DNA of 64,000 nt from Xanthomonas euroxanthea (GCF_900476395.1 NZ_UIHB01000004.1:1-64000), one strand, 5' to 3'; counted from the stretch's first letter, positions 1-9,497 are shown. Made by a program: numbers and translations. The notes: generated from the letters alone by a model not told the origin.

Positions 1-233
1 ATCGGGCCCAGCGCGGAAGCGGGAACATGCGGTGGCGTCCGTCCTTGGCGCGACCTGAGGGGGACGCGTTCACCGGGTCATGGTAGCTGTCTGCTGCGAA
101 GACGATGTGGGCTTGGGGGATTCGGGATTCGGGATTCGGGAATCGGGAATCGGGAATCGTCAGGCGAGCACCCCTCGCTTGCTGTGGGTGCGGTCTGTTC
201 CAAAGCGATTGGCGCCGGCGAGCGGCGGCGCAC
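1..233. other. Non-coding flank downstream of relA
   Basis: No convincing gene is seen before the relA stop codon. The only clear structure is a GGGATTC/GGGAATC array at 115-158, listed separately. The long open frames here are antisense or extend from the GC-rich relA shadow. Confidence 0.6.
115..158. repeat. GGGATTC/GGGAATC heptad array
   Basis: About six tandem 7-bp units, first GGGATTC and then GGGAATC. The same unit recurs at eight other places in this window, nearly always between genes. No inverted partner lies nearby. It looks like a low-complexity intergenic repeat typical of this genome. Confidence 0.85.
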
Positions 234-2390
234 TCAACCGAGTCGCCGCACCTCGTTGACGCCGGGCAGCGCGTCCAGCTTGCCAAGCAGGCTGGACAGC
301 TGGCCGTAATCGCTGACCTTCAGGCGCAGGCGCAGCTGCGCCCTGCCGGTGTCGCGCACGTTGTCGCTGTTGATTTCCAGCACGTGCGCGTCCTCCTGCG
401 CGATCAGGTTGGTGATGTCCTTGAGCAGCCAGCGGCGGTCGACCGCGCGCACCTGCACATCCACCTCGTAGCCGCTGCCGGCCTGGCCCCACTCCACCGG
501 TAACACCCGCTGCGGATGCGCCGCGGCCAGACGCGACAGTGCCGCGCAATCGGTGCGGTGCACGGTGATGCCGCGGCCGCGGGTCAGATAGCCGGCGATC
601 GGCTCGCCCGCCACCGGCTGGCAGCAGCGCGCCAGCTGCACCAGCAGATTGCCCACGCCCTGCACGGTGAACTTGGATTTACCCAAGCCCTCGCGGCGCG
701 CGGTGGGCCGCGGTGGCGCCGGGACCGCGGGCTGCGAGGCGGCCCGTTCGGCCTCCAGCAGGGCGCGGCTGACCTGGTTGGGCCCGGTATCGCCCAGCGC
801 CACCTGGATGTACAGATCGTCGACATTCTCGGCGTGGAACTTGCGCGTGGCCACGCCCAGGTCGGCATGCTGCAGGCCCAGCCGCTTGAGCTCGCGATCG
901 AGCAGGTCCTTGCCGGCCTGTACGTTGCGCGCGCGGTCGAGCTTGTGGAACCACGCGCGCACCTTGTCGCGCGAGCGCCCGCTGGCCAGAAAGCCATTGG
1001 ACGCCAGCAACCAGTCGCGGCGTGGGTCGGCCTCCTTGGCGGTCATGATCTCCACCCGGTCGCCGCTGCGCAGCCGGTAGGTCAGCGGCACGATGCGGTC
1101 GTTGACGCGCGCGCCGCGGCAGCGATGCCCGACCATGGTGTGCACGTGATAGGCGAAATCCAGCGGCGTGGCGCCTTGCGGCAGGTCGATGACCTCGCCC
1201 TTGGGGGTCAGTGCATACACGCGGTCTTCGATCAGCTCGGCGTCCAGCGCACCGGCCAGTTCGCCGTGGTCGCCTTCCTGCACCTGCTCCAGCAACTGGC
1301 GCATCCACAGGATCTTGCGGTCGAAGGCTTTTTCGCCGCCCTTGCCGCCTTCCTTGTATTTCCAGTGCGCGGCCACGCCAAGCTCGGCCTGCGCGTGCAT
1401 CTCGTGGGTGCGGATCTGGATTTCGATCGTGCGCCCTTCCGGGCCGACCACCGCGGTATGCAGCGAGCGGTAGTCGTTGGCCTTGGGCCGGGCGATGTAA
1501 TCGTCGAACTCGCTCGGCACCGGTGCCCACAGCGAGTGCACCGCCCCCAGGGCGGCATAGCAGGCGGCCACGTCATCGACCATCACCCGCACCGCGCGGA
1601 TGTCGTACAGCTGGTCGAAGGACAGGCGCTTCTTCTGCATCTTTCGCCAGATGCTGTAGATGTGCTTCGGCCGCCCGCTCACCTCTGCGCGCAGGCCCTG
1701 CTGGGCCAGCGTCGTCGACAGGGTGCGCTTGACCGCGTCCAGATAGCGCTCGCGCGCCACGCGGGTTTCGTCCACCTCGCGGGCGATGCGGCGGTAGGTC
1801 TCCGGCTCCAGATGCCGGAACGCCAGGTCTTCCAGCTCCCACTTTACCTGCCAGATGCCCAGCCGGTTGGCCAGCGGCGCATGGATGTCGCGGGTGAGCT
1901 GGGCCAGTGCGCGGCGCTGCTCTTCGCTCAGGCGGTCGGCCACGCGCATGCGCGCCAACTGCCGCGCCAGCAGGATCGGCACCACCCGCAGGTCGTGGAT
2001 GATGGACAGCAACAGCCGCCGCAGGCCTTCGCTGTTGCGCCCGGCCTCGCGACCGGCGTGCAGGGCCCAGACCTGGTCGGCCGCATCCAGCCCGTCCAGC
2101 AGCCCTTCCACCGCCACACGGCGCTCGGCCGGTTGCCACGGCAGGCCGGCGATCGCGCCGCGTAGCGCCGGCAGGTCGAACAACAGTGCCGCAATCAGGG
2201 TCGCCTCGTCGGCCGCCAGCAACCCCAACGCGTCCAGCGTGTCGGCGAGCAGCGCCCAGGGCACGTCCTCGCTCGGCGCTGGCAGCTGCTGCCAGGCCTG
2301 CGCCAGCGCGTCACGCAGGTCTGGCGCGATCGATGCGAGGGCAGGACGCTGCAGCAAGGCATGCAGGCGCTCGAAAGAGGAACTGGTCAC
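234..2390 (-). CDS. relA: RelA, monofunctional (p)ppGpp synthetase
   Basis: Makes (p)ppGpp from GTP/GDP and ATP in the ribosome-linked stringent response. The N-terminal HD-like region lacks a readable HD hydrolase motif. The synthetase domain carries EFDD followed by YIARPKANDYRS; EXDD is the RelA-type signature, as opposed to RXKD of bifunctional SpoT, so this is read as a synthetase only. A TGS domain follows (ALTPKGEVIDLPQGATPLDF) and a C-terminal ACT domain ends the protein. I start at GTG 2390 (VTSSSFERLHAL), giving 718 residues. The longer frame to 2495 adds about 35 residues of non-conserved, arginine-rich sequence. The downstream flank holds a heptad array rather than an obvious T-tract terminator. 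Confidence 0.93.
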   Translation of the reverse strand: MTSSSFERLHALLQRPALASIAPDLRDALAQAWQQLPAPSEDVPWALLADTLDALGLLAADEATLIAALLFDLPALRGAIAGLPWQPAERRVAVEGLLDGLDAADQVWALHAGREAGRNSEGLRRLLLSIIHDLRVVPILLARQLARMRVADRLSEEQRRALAQLTRDIHAPLANRLGIWQVKWELEDLAFRHLEPETYRRIAREVDETRVARERYLDAVKRTLSTTLAQQGLRAEVSGRPKHIYSIWRKMQKKRLSFDQLYDIRAVRVMVDDVAACYAALGAVHSLWAPVPSEFDDYIARPKANDYRSLHTAVVGPEGRTIEIQIRTHEMHAQAELGVAAHWKYKEGGKGGEKAFDRKILWMRQLLEQVQEGDHGELAGALDAELIEDRVYALTPKGEVIDLPQGATPLDFAYHVHTMVGHRCRGARVNDRIVPLTYRLRSGDRVEIMTAKEADPRRDWLLASNGFLASGRSRDKVRAWFHKLDRARNVQAGKDLLDRELKRLGLQHADLGVATRKFHAENVDDLYIQVALGDTGPNQVSRALLEAERAASQPAVPAPPRPTARREGLGKSKFTVQGVGNLLVQLARCCQPVAGEPIAGYLTRGRGITVHRTDCAALSRLAAAHPQRVLPVEWGQAGSGYEVDVQVRAVDRRWLLKDITNLIAQEDAHVLEINSDNVRDTGRAQLRLRLKVSDYGQLSSLLGKLDALPGVNEVRRLG

Positions 2391-2706
2391 AGCGGTGGAC
2401 ACGGCGATCGGCAACAACAAGGGGCTGACAGCTACGGTAACGTGCGCGTCACCTTCTCCACAACGCGCAGTGCGCCGTGGTCGGCGCAACGGCACGCGCC
2501 TGCGCTTATGGTCGGTTCACCCGCCAAGGTCTTGATTCGCAACCGCTGCGGGCCGGGATTGCTGCAGCGCCGCAAGCCGATCAGCACGGTCAATCGGCTT
2601 TTTACATGCTTTTTACAACTCGCCCAGACCGCCTGCCTATCCTCCATTGGCGTTGCCGCTGCGTCCTGCCGCGGCCACGTCATTCCAACCAACTGCGAGG
2701 TAGCCG

Positions 2707-2787
2707 ATGAAGACCTGGAAGAAGCCTGTCGTTCGTGAAGTCAACTGTGGCGCCGAGATCAACTGCTACGTCTCCGGCGAATTCTGA
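2707..2787 (+). CDS. pqqA: PqqA, PQQ precursor peptide
   Basis: A 26-residue peptide, MKTWKKPVVREVNCGAEINC then YVSGEF. Glu17 and Tyr21 have the E-x3-Y spacing that PqqE crosslinks to form the carbon skeleton of pyrroloquinoline quinone. A GCGAGGTAG ribosome-binding region lies just upstream of the ATG. It is followed 66 bp later by pqqB and heads the pqqABCDE operon. Short length and correct Glu/Tyr positions make this secure. Confidence 0.97.
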   Translation: MKTWKKPVVREVNCGAEINCYVSGEF

Positions 2788-2853
2788 GCGCACCTGCCGC
2801 CCTTCCTCCCGATGCATGACCGGCGATTGCCGGCAGATAGGTAACAGTTCTCC

Positions 2854-3753
2854 ATGCGCATCATCGTTCTGGGATCGGCGGCCGGCGGTGGGCACCCGCA
2901 GTGGAATTGCCACACACCCGCCAGCCGGCGGGCATGGCAACAAGCCGACGGTGCCCAACGTCGTACCCAGGCCAGCATCGCCGTCAGCGCCGATGGCCAA
3001 CGTTGGGTCCTGATCAACGCCTCACCCGATTTCCGTCAACAACTCCTCGCAACGCCCGCGCTCTGGCCGCAACGCGGTCTGCGGCATTCACCGATCGAAG
3101 CGGTGTTGCTGACCAGCGGCGAGATCGACCATATCGCCGGGCTGCTGTCGATGCGCGAGAGCCAGGCGTTCTCGCTGCATGCCAGCCGCCGCGTGCTGGA
3201 CCTGCTGTCGCAGAACCCCATCTTCGATGCAGTCAATCCGGCTTACGTGCAGCGCCAGCCGTTTGCGCTGGAGACGCCACTATCGCTGCTGGGCCTGCAG
3301 CTGACGCCCTTCTCGGTGCCCGGCAAGGTGCCGTTGTTCATGGAATCGCGCAGCGGCGGCGACCTGGCCGGCTCCAATGAAGAAACCCTCGGGCTGACCA
3401 TCGACGATGGCCAGCACCGCGTGCACTACATCCCCGGCTGCGCGGCGATGACCGATGCCTTGCGCGCGCGCCTGCAAGGCGCCGAGCTGGTGTTTTTCGA
3501 CGGCACGCTGTGGCGCGACGACGAGATGGTGCAACTGGGCATCAGCCAGAAGACCGGCCAGCGCATGGGCCACATGAGCATCGACGGCCCCGACGGCACG
3601 ATTGCCGCGTTCGCCCCGCTGGAGGTGGCGCGCAAGATCTTCATCCATCTCAACACCACCAATCCCGTGCTCGACATCCATTCGCCGGAGTACGCCAGTG
3701 CGCGTGCCAGCGGCTGGGACGTCGCCTACGACGGCCTGGAGATCACCCTGTGA
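2854..3753 (+). CDS. pqqB: PqqB, PQQ biosynthesis hydroxylase
   Basis: A 299-residue protein of the metallo-beta-lactamase-fold PqqB family. It begins MRIIVLGSAAGGGHPQWNC and carries a metal-site-like TSGEIDHIAGL segment. In other bacteria PqqB acts on the tyrosine-derived part of the crosslinked Glu-Tyr intermediate before PqqC. The cytoplasmic location is inferred from the lack of a signal peptide. The stop overlaps the pqqC GTG start, so the two are translationally coupled. Length is normal for the family. Confidence 0.96.
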   Translation: MRIIVLGSAAGGGHPQWNCHTPASRRAWQQADGAQRRTQASIAVSADGQRWVLINASPDFRQQLLATPALWPQRGLRHSPIEAVLLTSGEIDHIAGLLSMRESQAFSLHASRRVLDLLSQNPIFDAVNPAYVQRQPFALETPLSLLGLQLTPFSVPGKVPLFMESRSGGDLAGSNEETLGLTIDDGQHRVHYIPGCAAMTDALRARLQGAELVFFDGTLWRDDEMVQLGISQKTGQRMGHMSIDGPDGTIAAFAPLEVARKIFIHLNTTNPVLDIHSPEYASARASGWDVAYDGLEITL

Positions 3754-4502
3754 CCACCCTGCTCACCCCGGACCAGCTGGAGGCGGACCTGCGCGCCATC
3801 GGCGCCCGCCTGTATCACGACCAGCATCCTTTCCACGCGCTGCTGCACGAGGGCAAGCTCGATCGTGGCCAGGTCCAGGCCTGGGCGCTGAACCGCTTCG
3901 AGTACCAGCGCTGCATTCCATTGAAGGACGCCGCGATCCTGGCGCGCATGGACGACCCGGCGTTGCGGCGGATCTGGCGGCAACGCATCCTCGATCACGA
4001 CGGCAACAGCCCCGGCGATGGCGGCATTGCCCGTTGGCTGCACCTGACCGACGCGCTCGGCCTGGACCGCACGCTGGTGGAATCCGGCCGTGCGCTGCTG
4101 CCCGGCACCCGGTTCGCGGTGCAGGCCTATCTGCAGTTCGTGCGCGAAAAAAGCCTGCTCGAAGCGATCGCCTCCTCGCTGACCGAGTTGTTCGCCCCCA
4201 ACATCATCGGCCGGCGCGTGGCCGGCATGCTCAAGCATTACGACTTCGTCTCGCCCGAAGCGCTGGCCTATTTCGAGCATCGCCTGACCGAAGCGCCCCG
4301 TGATTCGGATTTTGCGCTGGACTACGTCAAGCAGCACGCCGATACCGTCGAGAAACAGGGCCTGGTCAAGGCCGCGCTGCACTTCAAGTGCTCGGTGCTG
4401 TGGGCGCAACTGGACGCATTGCACGTGGCCTACGTCGCCCCGGGCATCGTGTGGCCGGAGGCATTCGTGCCCGACCGCGACGCCAGCCGGGCCGCGGCGT
4501 GA
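3750..4502 (+). CDS. pqqC: PqqC, pyrroloquinoline-quinone synthase
   Basis: Catalyses the last step of PQQ synthesis, ring closure and oxidation of AHQQ, without a metal cofactor. The 250-residue protein starts VTTLLTPDQLEADLRAIG at a GTG that overlaps the pqqB TGA (GTGA). Family blocks are visible: HPFHALLHEGKL, NRFEYQRCIPLKDAAILARM and ASSLTELFAP. A longer upstream open frame to 3510 runs inside pqqB and is rejected. The pqqC stop overlaps the pqqD start in the same way. Confidence 0.96.
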   Translation: MTTLLTPDQLEADLRAIGARLYHDQHPFHALLHEGKLDRGQVQAWALNRFEYQRCIPLKDAAILARMDDPALRRIWRQRILDHDGNSPGDGGIARWLHLTDALGLDRTLVESGRALLPGTRFAVQAYLQFVREKSLLEAIASSLTELFAPNIIGRRVAGMLKHYDFVSPEALAYFEHRLTEAPRDSDFALDYVKQHADTVEKQGLVKAALHFKCSVLWAQLDALHVAYVAPGIVWPEAFVPDRDASRAAA

Positions 4503-4777
4503 GCAGCATCACCCGCGACAGCCAGCCGGCCCTGCGCGCAGGCGTGCGCCTGCAGCACGACCGCGCGCGCGACCAATGGGTGCTGCTGGCGCCGGAACGG
4601 GTGGTCGAGCTGGACGAGATCGCACTGGTGGTGGCGCAGCGCTACGACGGTGCGCGCTCGCTGGCGCAGATCGCGCAGGAACTGGCGGGCGAATTCGATG
4701 CCGACGCGGCCGATATCGAAGTTGATGTGATCGAACTCACCAACACGCTGCATCAAAAGCGTCTGCTGCGGCTATGA
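4499..4777 (+). CDS. pqqD: PqqD, PqqA-binding chaperone
   Basis: A 92-residue RiPP-recognition-element protein that binds PqqA and delivers it to PqqE. It starts [15 protein letters not shown] at GTG 4499, overlapping the pqqC TGA. The family segment [20 protein letters not shown] is present. Its 3' end overlaps the pqqE ATG by four bases, so pqqB, C, D and E form one coupled translational unit. Confidence 0.95.
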   Translation: MSSITRDSQPALRAGVRLQHDRARDQWVLLAPERVVELDEIALVVAQRYDGARSLAQIAQELAGEFDADAADIEVDVIELTNTLHQKRLLRL

Positions 4778-5877
4778 CCATCGCCCCGCCACCACTGTCG
4801 GTGCTGCTGGAACTGACCCATCGCTGCCCGTTGGCCTGCCCGTATTGCTCCAACCCGATCGCATTGGCGGCGCTGCGCGAGGAAATGGATACTGCCGGCT
4901 GGCGCTCGCTGCTGCAGCAGGCTGCCGACATGGGCGTGCTGCAGGCGCATTTTTCCGGTGGCGAACCGATGCTGCGCAAGGACCTGCCCGAGCTGGTGGC
5001 GCACGCACGCGCGCTCGGGCTGTACAGCAACCTGATCACCTCCGGCGTAGCCGGCGGCGAGCCGATGCTGGACCAGCTGCAGGCGGCCGGACTGGAGCAT
5101 GTGCAGCTGAGCGTGCAGGATGTCGACCCGGCCGGTGCCGACCGTATCGCCGGCTATCGCAACAGCCTGGCGAAGAAGCGCGCGTTTGCCGCCGCCGTAC
5201 GTGCGCGCGGCCTGCCGCTGACGCTCAATGCGGTCTTGCATCGCCATAACGCCGAGCGCGTGCCCGGCATGATCGCGCTGGCGCTGGAGTGGCAGGCCGA
5301 ACGCATCGAAGTGGCGCACACCCAGTACTACGGCTGGGGCCTGCGCAATCGCGCCGCGCTGATGCCCAGCCGCGCGCAGCTGATGGCCACGATTGACGCG
5401 GTGGAAACCGCCCGCCGCGAGCTCGGCGACCGCCTGGCGATCGACTTCGTCACCCCCGATTACTACGCCCGCCAGCCCAAGCCGTGCATGGGCGGCTGGG
5501 GCCAGCGCTTCGTCAACATCTCCCCGCGCGGCGACGTGCTGCCCTGCCACGCGGCCGAAACCATCGACGGCATGCGCTTTGACAACCTGCGCGAGCGTTC
5601 GCTGGCCGACATCTGGAACAATGGCGAGGCCTTCGTGCGCTTCCGCGGCACCGCGTGGATGCCCGAGGTCTGCCAGGGCTGCCCCAAGCGCGAGATCGAC
5701 TGGGGCGGCTGCCGCTGCCAGGCGCTGGCGCTCAGTGGCGATGCCGCCACGCTGGACCCGGTCTGCGAACGCTCGCCGCGGCATGCCGAGGTGCGCGCCA
5801 CCGCCGAACGCGAAGCTGCAGCGCCGGCACCGGAGTTGGTCTACCGCCGTCCCGAGCGTGCGAAAGTGCCCGCGTAG
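4774..5877 (+). CDS. pqqE: PqqE, radical SAM enzyme crosslinking PqqA
   Basis: A 367-residue radical SAM/SPASM protein. The SAM-cluster motif CPLACPYC places Cys18, Cys22 and Cys25 early in the chain, followed by a GGEP segment ([15 protein letters not shown]). The C-terminal half has cysteines for auxiliary Fe-S clusters: [36 protein letters not shown]. It forms the Glu-Tyr carbon-carbon bond in PqqA with PqqD. This is the last gene of the operon. No pqqF-type protease follows it in the window. Confidence 0.97.
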   Translation: MTIAPPPLSVLLELTHRCPLACPYCSNPIALAALREEMDTAGWRSLLQQAADMGVLQAHFSGGEPMLRKDLPELVAHARALGLYSNLITSGVAGGEPMLDQLQAAGLEHVQLSVQDVDPAGADRIAGYRNSLAKKRAFAAAVRARGLPLTLNAVLHRHNAERVPGMIALALEWQAERIEVAHTQYYGWGLRNRAALMPSRAQLMATIDAVETARRELGDRLAIDFVTPDYYARQPKPCMGGWGQRFVNISPRGDVLPCHAAETIDGMRFDNLRERSLADIWNNGEAFVRFRGTAWMPEVCQGCPKREIDWGGCRCQALALSGDAATLDPVCERSPRHAEVRATAEREAAAPAPELVYRRPERAKVPA

Positions 5878-6041
5878 ACCTTACGTCGCCGGTGGCGGAG
5901 CGCCCCCACACCCTGGTGGTGTCTCCACGCTGTGCGAGGCGGCCTGGGGCTGTCCCGCACGCATCAGCACCTGTGGTCTCAGGCTGCACGCTGCGCTCCA
6001 GCGTCTACACTAGCGGCCTCTTCGTCTTCTGGATGGCTTCC

Positions 6042-6554
6042 ATGTCGCTCGCGCGCCGCATTCCATTGCTGGTCTGCCTGACCCTTGCCCTGAACGCCAC
6101 CCCGGCCCTGGCGCAGCGCGCGGTGCAGGGCGACCTGCAATCGCAGATGAGCGCCGAACAGTTCAAGGCGGCCGGCCTGGACAAGCTCGATGCCGGCGAA
6201 CTGGCCGCGCTCAACGACTGGCTGCAGGGCAAGGTCGCCAAGGAAGCTGCGGTCGTGGTCGAACAGGCCAAGGAAGCCGGCCGCCAGGAAGTGATCGTCA
6301 AGAACCGCGGCTTCTTCGATTTCGGCAGCAAGGAGCCGATCGAGAGCAACATCGTTGGCGAGTTCAAGGGTTTTTCGACCGGGCGCGTCTACACGCTCGC
6401 CAATGGCCAGGACTGGGAGCAGACCGACGCCGCCACGTTGTCGGGCGTGCGCAAGACCGCGCCCAAGGTCAAGATCAAGCCGGGTCTGGTCGGCGTGTGG
6501 TATCTGCAGATCGAGGGCTACAACACCCAGGCCAAGGTCCGCCGGATCAAGTAA
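6042..6554 (+). CDS. Secreted hypothetical protein
   Basis: 170 residues from ATG 6042 (MSLARRIPLLVCLTLALNA); ATG 6033 is also possible. An N-terminal signal peptide is clear, with likely cleavage after PALA. The mature part is polar and ends GVWYLQIEGYNTQAKVRRIK. I do not recognise a domain. It sits alone between pqqE and the PhoPQ-related gene and is probably periplasmic. Confidence 0.75.
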   Translation: MSLARRIPLLVCLTLALNATPALAQRAVQGDLQSQMSAEQFKAAGLDKLDAGELAALNDWLQGKVAKEAAVVVEQAKEAGRQEVIVKNRGFFDFGSKEPIESNIVGEFKGFSTGRVYTLANGQDWEQTDAATLSGVRKTAPKVKIKPGLVGVWYLQIEGYNTQAKVRRIK

Positions 6555-6618
6555 GCCCGACCGGGCACTGCGCGGCCCGCCAGCGGGCTGGCGCACCCAC
6601 GCCACTGGGAGAACACGC

Positions 6619-8136
6619 ATGCGGTCGATGACACGTTGCAGCCTGGTGTTGCTGGCGTCGCTGGGCTGGTTTGCAGGTGCTGCGCCTGCAGGCGCGGCCC
6701 CTGCAGTCGCCCTGTCAGCGCAGCAGTGCGCCGACGCGCCCGAGGTCGGCATCGACCAGGCGCTGGTGTGCTATCACGATGCCATCGAACGCCAGCCGCT
6801 GGTCTACCGGCGTGTGGCCACCCGCACGGTGGCCGGCGTCGAGCGGCGCGATTACCTGCTGACCTCGCAGCAATGGTCGCCCGAGGCACTGGTGCAGCCG
6901 GCCAGTTGGCAACACGATGTCGCGATCTATGTCCCCACGGATGCGCTGCCGACGCGTGCACTGTTGCTCTCCACCAATGGCACCCGTCATCCAGCCGATG
7001 GCGGCGCGCCGCAGCCGTCCAGCGAATTGTCGCCCGAGGCCCTGGCGACGCTGGCAAAGCGCAGCCGCACCGTGGTGATCGCGCTGGGCGATATCCCCAG
7101 CCAGGCGCTGACCTATCGCAACGACGGCACGCCGCGCCGCGAGGACGACAGCGTCGCCTACAGCTGGTCGCTGTTTCTGGCATCGCCGCAGCAACGCAAG
7201 ACCCTGCCGCTGCATGTGCCGATGGCCGCCGCCATCGCGCGCACCATGAGCCTGGCCGAACGCGAGTTGGCGCCGTTGCAGATTCATCGCTTCATCCTCG
7301 CCGGTGCCTCCAAGCGTGGCTGGGCGAGCTGGCATGCCACCATTGCCGATGCGCGCGTGGAGGCCGTGGTGCCATTGGTGATCGACATCCTCAATCTGCC
7401 GGCGGTGCTCGAGCACATGTACCGGAGCTATGGCGGCAACTGGCCGATCGCATTCAACGCCTATGCCAGGCAGGGCATCACCACGCAGCTGCACACGCCG
7501 GCCTTTGCGCAACTGGTGCAACTGCAGGACCCGCTGCATTATCTGCACACGCCGCAGCGCAAACGCCTGGCCGTGCCCAAGTACATCGTCAATGCCAGTG
7601 GCGACGATTTTTTCCTGCCGGACAACACGCGGTTCTTCTACAACGCGCTGCCCGGCAGCAAGGCGCTGCGCATGGTGCCCAACAGCGCGCATAACGGCAT
7701 CCGCGCCTTCATCGTCGACAGCCTGGTGCCCTTCGTGACCCGGCTGCAGCAGCAACGCGCGCTGCCAAAGGTGCGCGATTCGCTGCGCGCAGGCGAACAC
7801 CCGCAGCTCCGCTTCCACTCCTCCGAGCGCCCTGCGCAGTTGCGCCTGTGGCAGGCGAGCAACCCGGTGGCGCGCGACTTCCGCCATGCCTGCGGCATTC
7901 GCTACAGCGCCACGTCGATCACGCCTGCACGCGGCAACACCGTGTCGGTACCGGTACGGATGCCCGAGGCCGGCTGGAGCGCGTACTTCATCGAGGCCAC
8001 CTACGCGGACGGCTTCGTCGCCACCAGCCAGACCTATGTGCTCGGCAAGCAGCAGTACCCGACGCAGGCACCACCCACCGACGGCGCGGCCTGCAGCACC
8101 TTGCCGGGCGCTGCCTCTGCGGCGACTGCGCGCTGA
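6619..8136 (+). CDS. PhoPQ-activated pathogenicity-related protein (PqaA type)
   Basis: 505 residues with a signal peptide (MRSMTRCSLVLLASLGWFAG) and an AGAAPA cleavage region. The fold is expected to be alpha/beta-hydrolase-like. The block FILAGASKRGWASWHATIAD matches the PhoPQ_related family, whose Ser lies in G-x-S-K-R-G. The family name comes from Salmonella PqaA; its substrate is unknown. The start at 6619 is chosen for the GGGAGAA ribosome-binding site and the signal peptide. A longer upstream frame overlaps the preceding gene and is rejected. Confidence 0.85.
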   Translation: MRSMTRCSLVLLASLGWFAGAAPAGAAPAVALSAQQCADAPEVGIDQALVCYHDAIERQPLVYRRVATRTVAGVERRDYLLTSQQWSPEALVQPASWQHDVAIYVPTDALPTRALLLSTNGTRHPADGGAPQPSSELSPEALATLAKRSRTVVIALGDIPSQALTYRNDGTPRREDDSVAYSWSLFLASPQQRKTLPLHVPMAAAIARTMSLAERELAPLQIHRFILAGASKRGWASWHATIADARVEAVVPLVIDILNLPAVLEHMYRSYGGNWPIAFNAYARQGITTQLHTPAFAQLVQLQDPLHYLHTPQRKRLAVPKYIVNASGDDFFLPDNTRFFYNALPGSKALRMVPNSAHNGIRAFIVDSLVPFVTRLQQQRALPKVRDSLRAGEHPQLRFHSSERPAQLRLWQASNPVARDFRHACGIRYSATSITPARGNTVSVPVRMPEAGWSAYFIEATYADGFVATSQTYVLGKQQYPTQAPPTDGAACSTLPGAASAATAR

Positions 8137-8193
8137 GTGGGCGACTCTTCCGGCAGCTGACAACCAGCTGTCGGTATCGAATGTCGGCATCAA

Positions 8194-8217
8194 ATGTGGA
8201 TGTGGATGTGGATGTCC
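8194..8217. repeat. ATGTGG hexanucleotide repeat
   Basis: Three exact ATGTGG units followed by ATGTCC. This is a short microsatellite in non-coding DNA upstream of the kinase/receptor locus. Confidence 0.75.
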
Positions 8218-8381
8218 ATGATGGCCCAGCGTCCAGATGGCGACGAACGCCACCGTCGCAGACCAGGAGTGACCCGCGCGCGCCTTCCGCACTGCGCAAT
8301 CACTTCCGCGCAGACAGCGCTGAATCGGGCGATCCTGCACTTGAGCCTGCCAACAAGATCGATCCAACCCGACTGAACCAT

Positions 8382-8395
8382 TGACATCGTTGTCA
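8382..8395. promoter_or_regulatory. LacI-type (NagR-like) operator candidate
   Basis: A perfect inverted repeat TGACA-TCGT-TGTCA lies 67 bp upstream of the kinase start. It closely resembles, from memory, the NagR box TGACA-RCGY-TGTCA described for N-acetylglucosamine genes of X. campestris. The CG-centred palindrome is typical of LacI-family operators. The assignment to a given regulator is inference. Confidence 0.5.
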
Positions 8396-8462
8396 CCAAC
8401 TTCTACACAGGCCGCTACTCGCCGATCGCATTGGCCGACCGGACGAACCCAAAGGACTGCAC

Positions 8463-9497
8463 GTGGCTGCGACTTCGCGTTCTGCTCTCGCTACCGGCCT
8501 GCCCACCGCACCGGTTGCCACCGGCTTCATCGCGGCCGACGTCGGTGGCACGCATGTGCGGGTCGGCCACATCGCGCAGGCGGACAACGCTGCAGCCGAG
8601 CTGGCGCATTACCGCACCTACCGCTGCGCCGAACACGCCAGTCTGGACGCCATCCTTGCCGACTTCCTGCAGACCGGACGCGATGTCGAAGCCGTGGTGA
8701 TCGCCAGTGCCGGGGTCGCACTGGACGATGGCAGCTTCATCAGCAACAACCTGCCATGGACGATTTCGCCTGGCCGCATGCGCGCCGCGCTCGCCGTGCC
8801 CAGCGTGCACCTGGTCAACGATTTCGAAGCGGTGGCCTACGCCGCCCCCTTGATGGAGCAACGCGCCGCGCTGCAACTGAGCGGGCCGACCCCGCGGCAT
8901 GCGCGCGCCACCGGCCCGATCCTGGTGGTCGGCCCCGGCACCGGGCTGGGTGCGGCGGTCTGGATCGATGCCAGGCCGCGGCCGATCGTGCTCGCCACCG
9001 AAGCCGGCCAGGTCGCCCTGGCCAGCAACGACGAGATGGAACTGCAGGTGCTGCGGATCCTGCTGCGTGGCGAGCGCTATCTGCCACTCGAGCATGTGCT
9101 GTCCGGGCCCGGCCTGCTGCACCTGTACAACGCCGCGTGCGAACTGCATGGCGCCACCCCGCGCCATCGGCTGCCGGCCGCGATCACGCATGCCGCGCTG
9201 CACGAAGACGATGCGCTGGCACGCGAGTGCCTGCAGATCTTCTGCGCCGTGCTGGGCAGCGCGGTCGGCGACATGGCGCTGGCCTACGGCGCGGCCGGCG
9301 GCATCTATCTGGCTGGCGGCTTCTTGCCGACGATCGGGCCGTTCCTGCAGAACAGCGCTTTCCGCGAACGCTTTCTGGCCAAAGGCCGCATGCGCGCGGT
9401 GCTCGAACGCATCCCGGTCAAGCTGGTCGAGCACGGGCAACTGGGCGTGCTTGGCGCGGCCAACTGGTATCTGCAACACCACGCTGACCTGTCGTAA
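8463..9497 (+). CDS. Glucokinase-family sugar kinase (Glk, or GlcNAc kinase NagK-II type)
   Basis: 344 residues from GTG 8463. It has the Glk-family phosphate loop IAADVGGTHVRVG and a second nucleotide/sugar segment LVVGPGTGLGAAVW followed by EAGQVALA. It would phosphorylate a hexose at C6 with ATP in the cytoplasm. The adjacent TonB receptor gene and the NagR-like inverted repeat upstream suggest a carbohydrate-utilisation locus. The sugar could be N-acetylglucosamine rather than glucose. Family membership is clear; the substrate is not. Confidence 0.88.
   Translation: MAATSRSALATGLPTAPVATGFIAADVGGTHVRVGHIAQADNAAAELAHYRTYRCAEHASLDAILADFLQTGRDVEAVVIASAGVALDDGSFISNNLPWTISPGRMRAALAVPSVHLVNDFEAVAYAAPLMEQRAALQLSGPTPRHARATGPILVVGPGTGLGAAVWIDARPRPIVLATEAGQVALASNDEMELQVLRILLRGERYLPLEHVLSGPGLLHLYNAACELHGATPRHRLPAAITHAALHEDDALARECLQIFCAVLGSAVGDMALAYGAAGGIYLAGGFLPTIGPFLQNSAFRERFLAKGRMRAVLERIPVKLVEHGQLGVLGAANWYLQHHADLS

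Larger units (their letters stand above)
8137..8462. other. Intergenic region with hexamer repeat and operator-like site
   Basis: No gene is supported in these 326 bases. They contain three and a half ATGTGG hexamers at 8194-8217 and an inverted repeat TGACA-TCGT-TGTCA at 8382-8395 ahead of the kinase gene. Both are listed separately. Confidence 0.6.

Noticed and set aside
115..158. Heptad arrays as CRISPR or telomere-like repeats
   Set aside because: Seven-base low-complexity units dispersed between genes do not match either.
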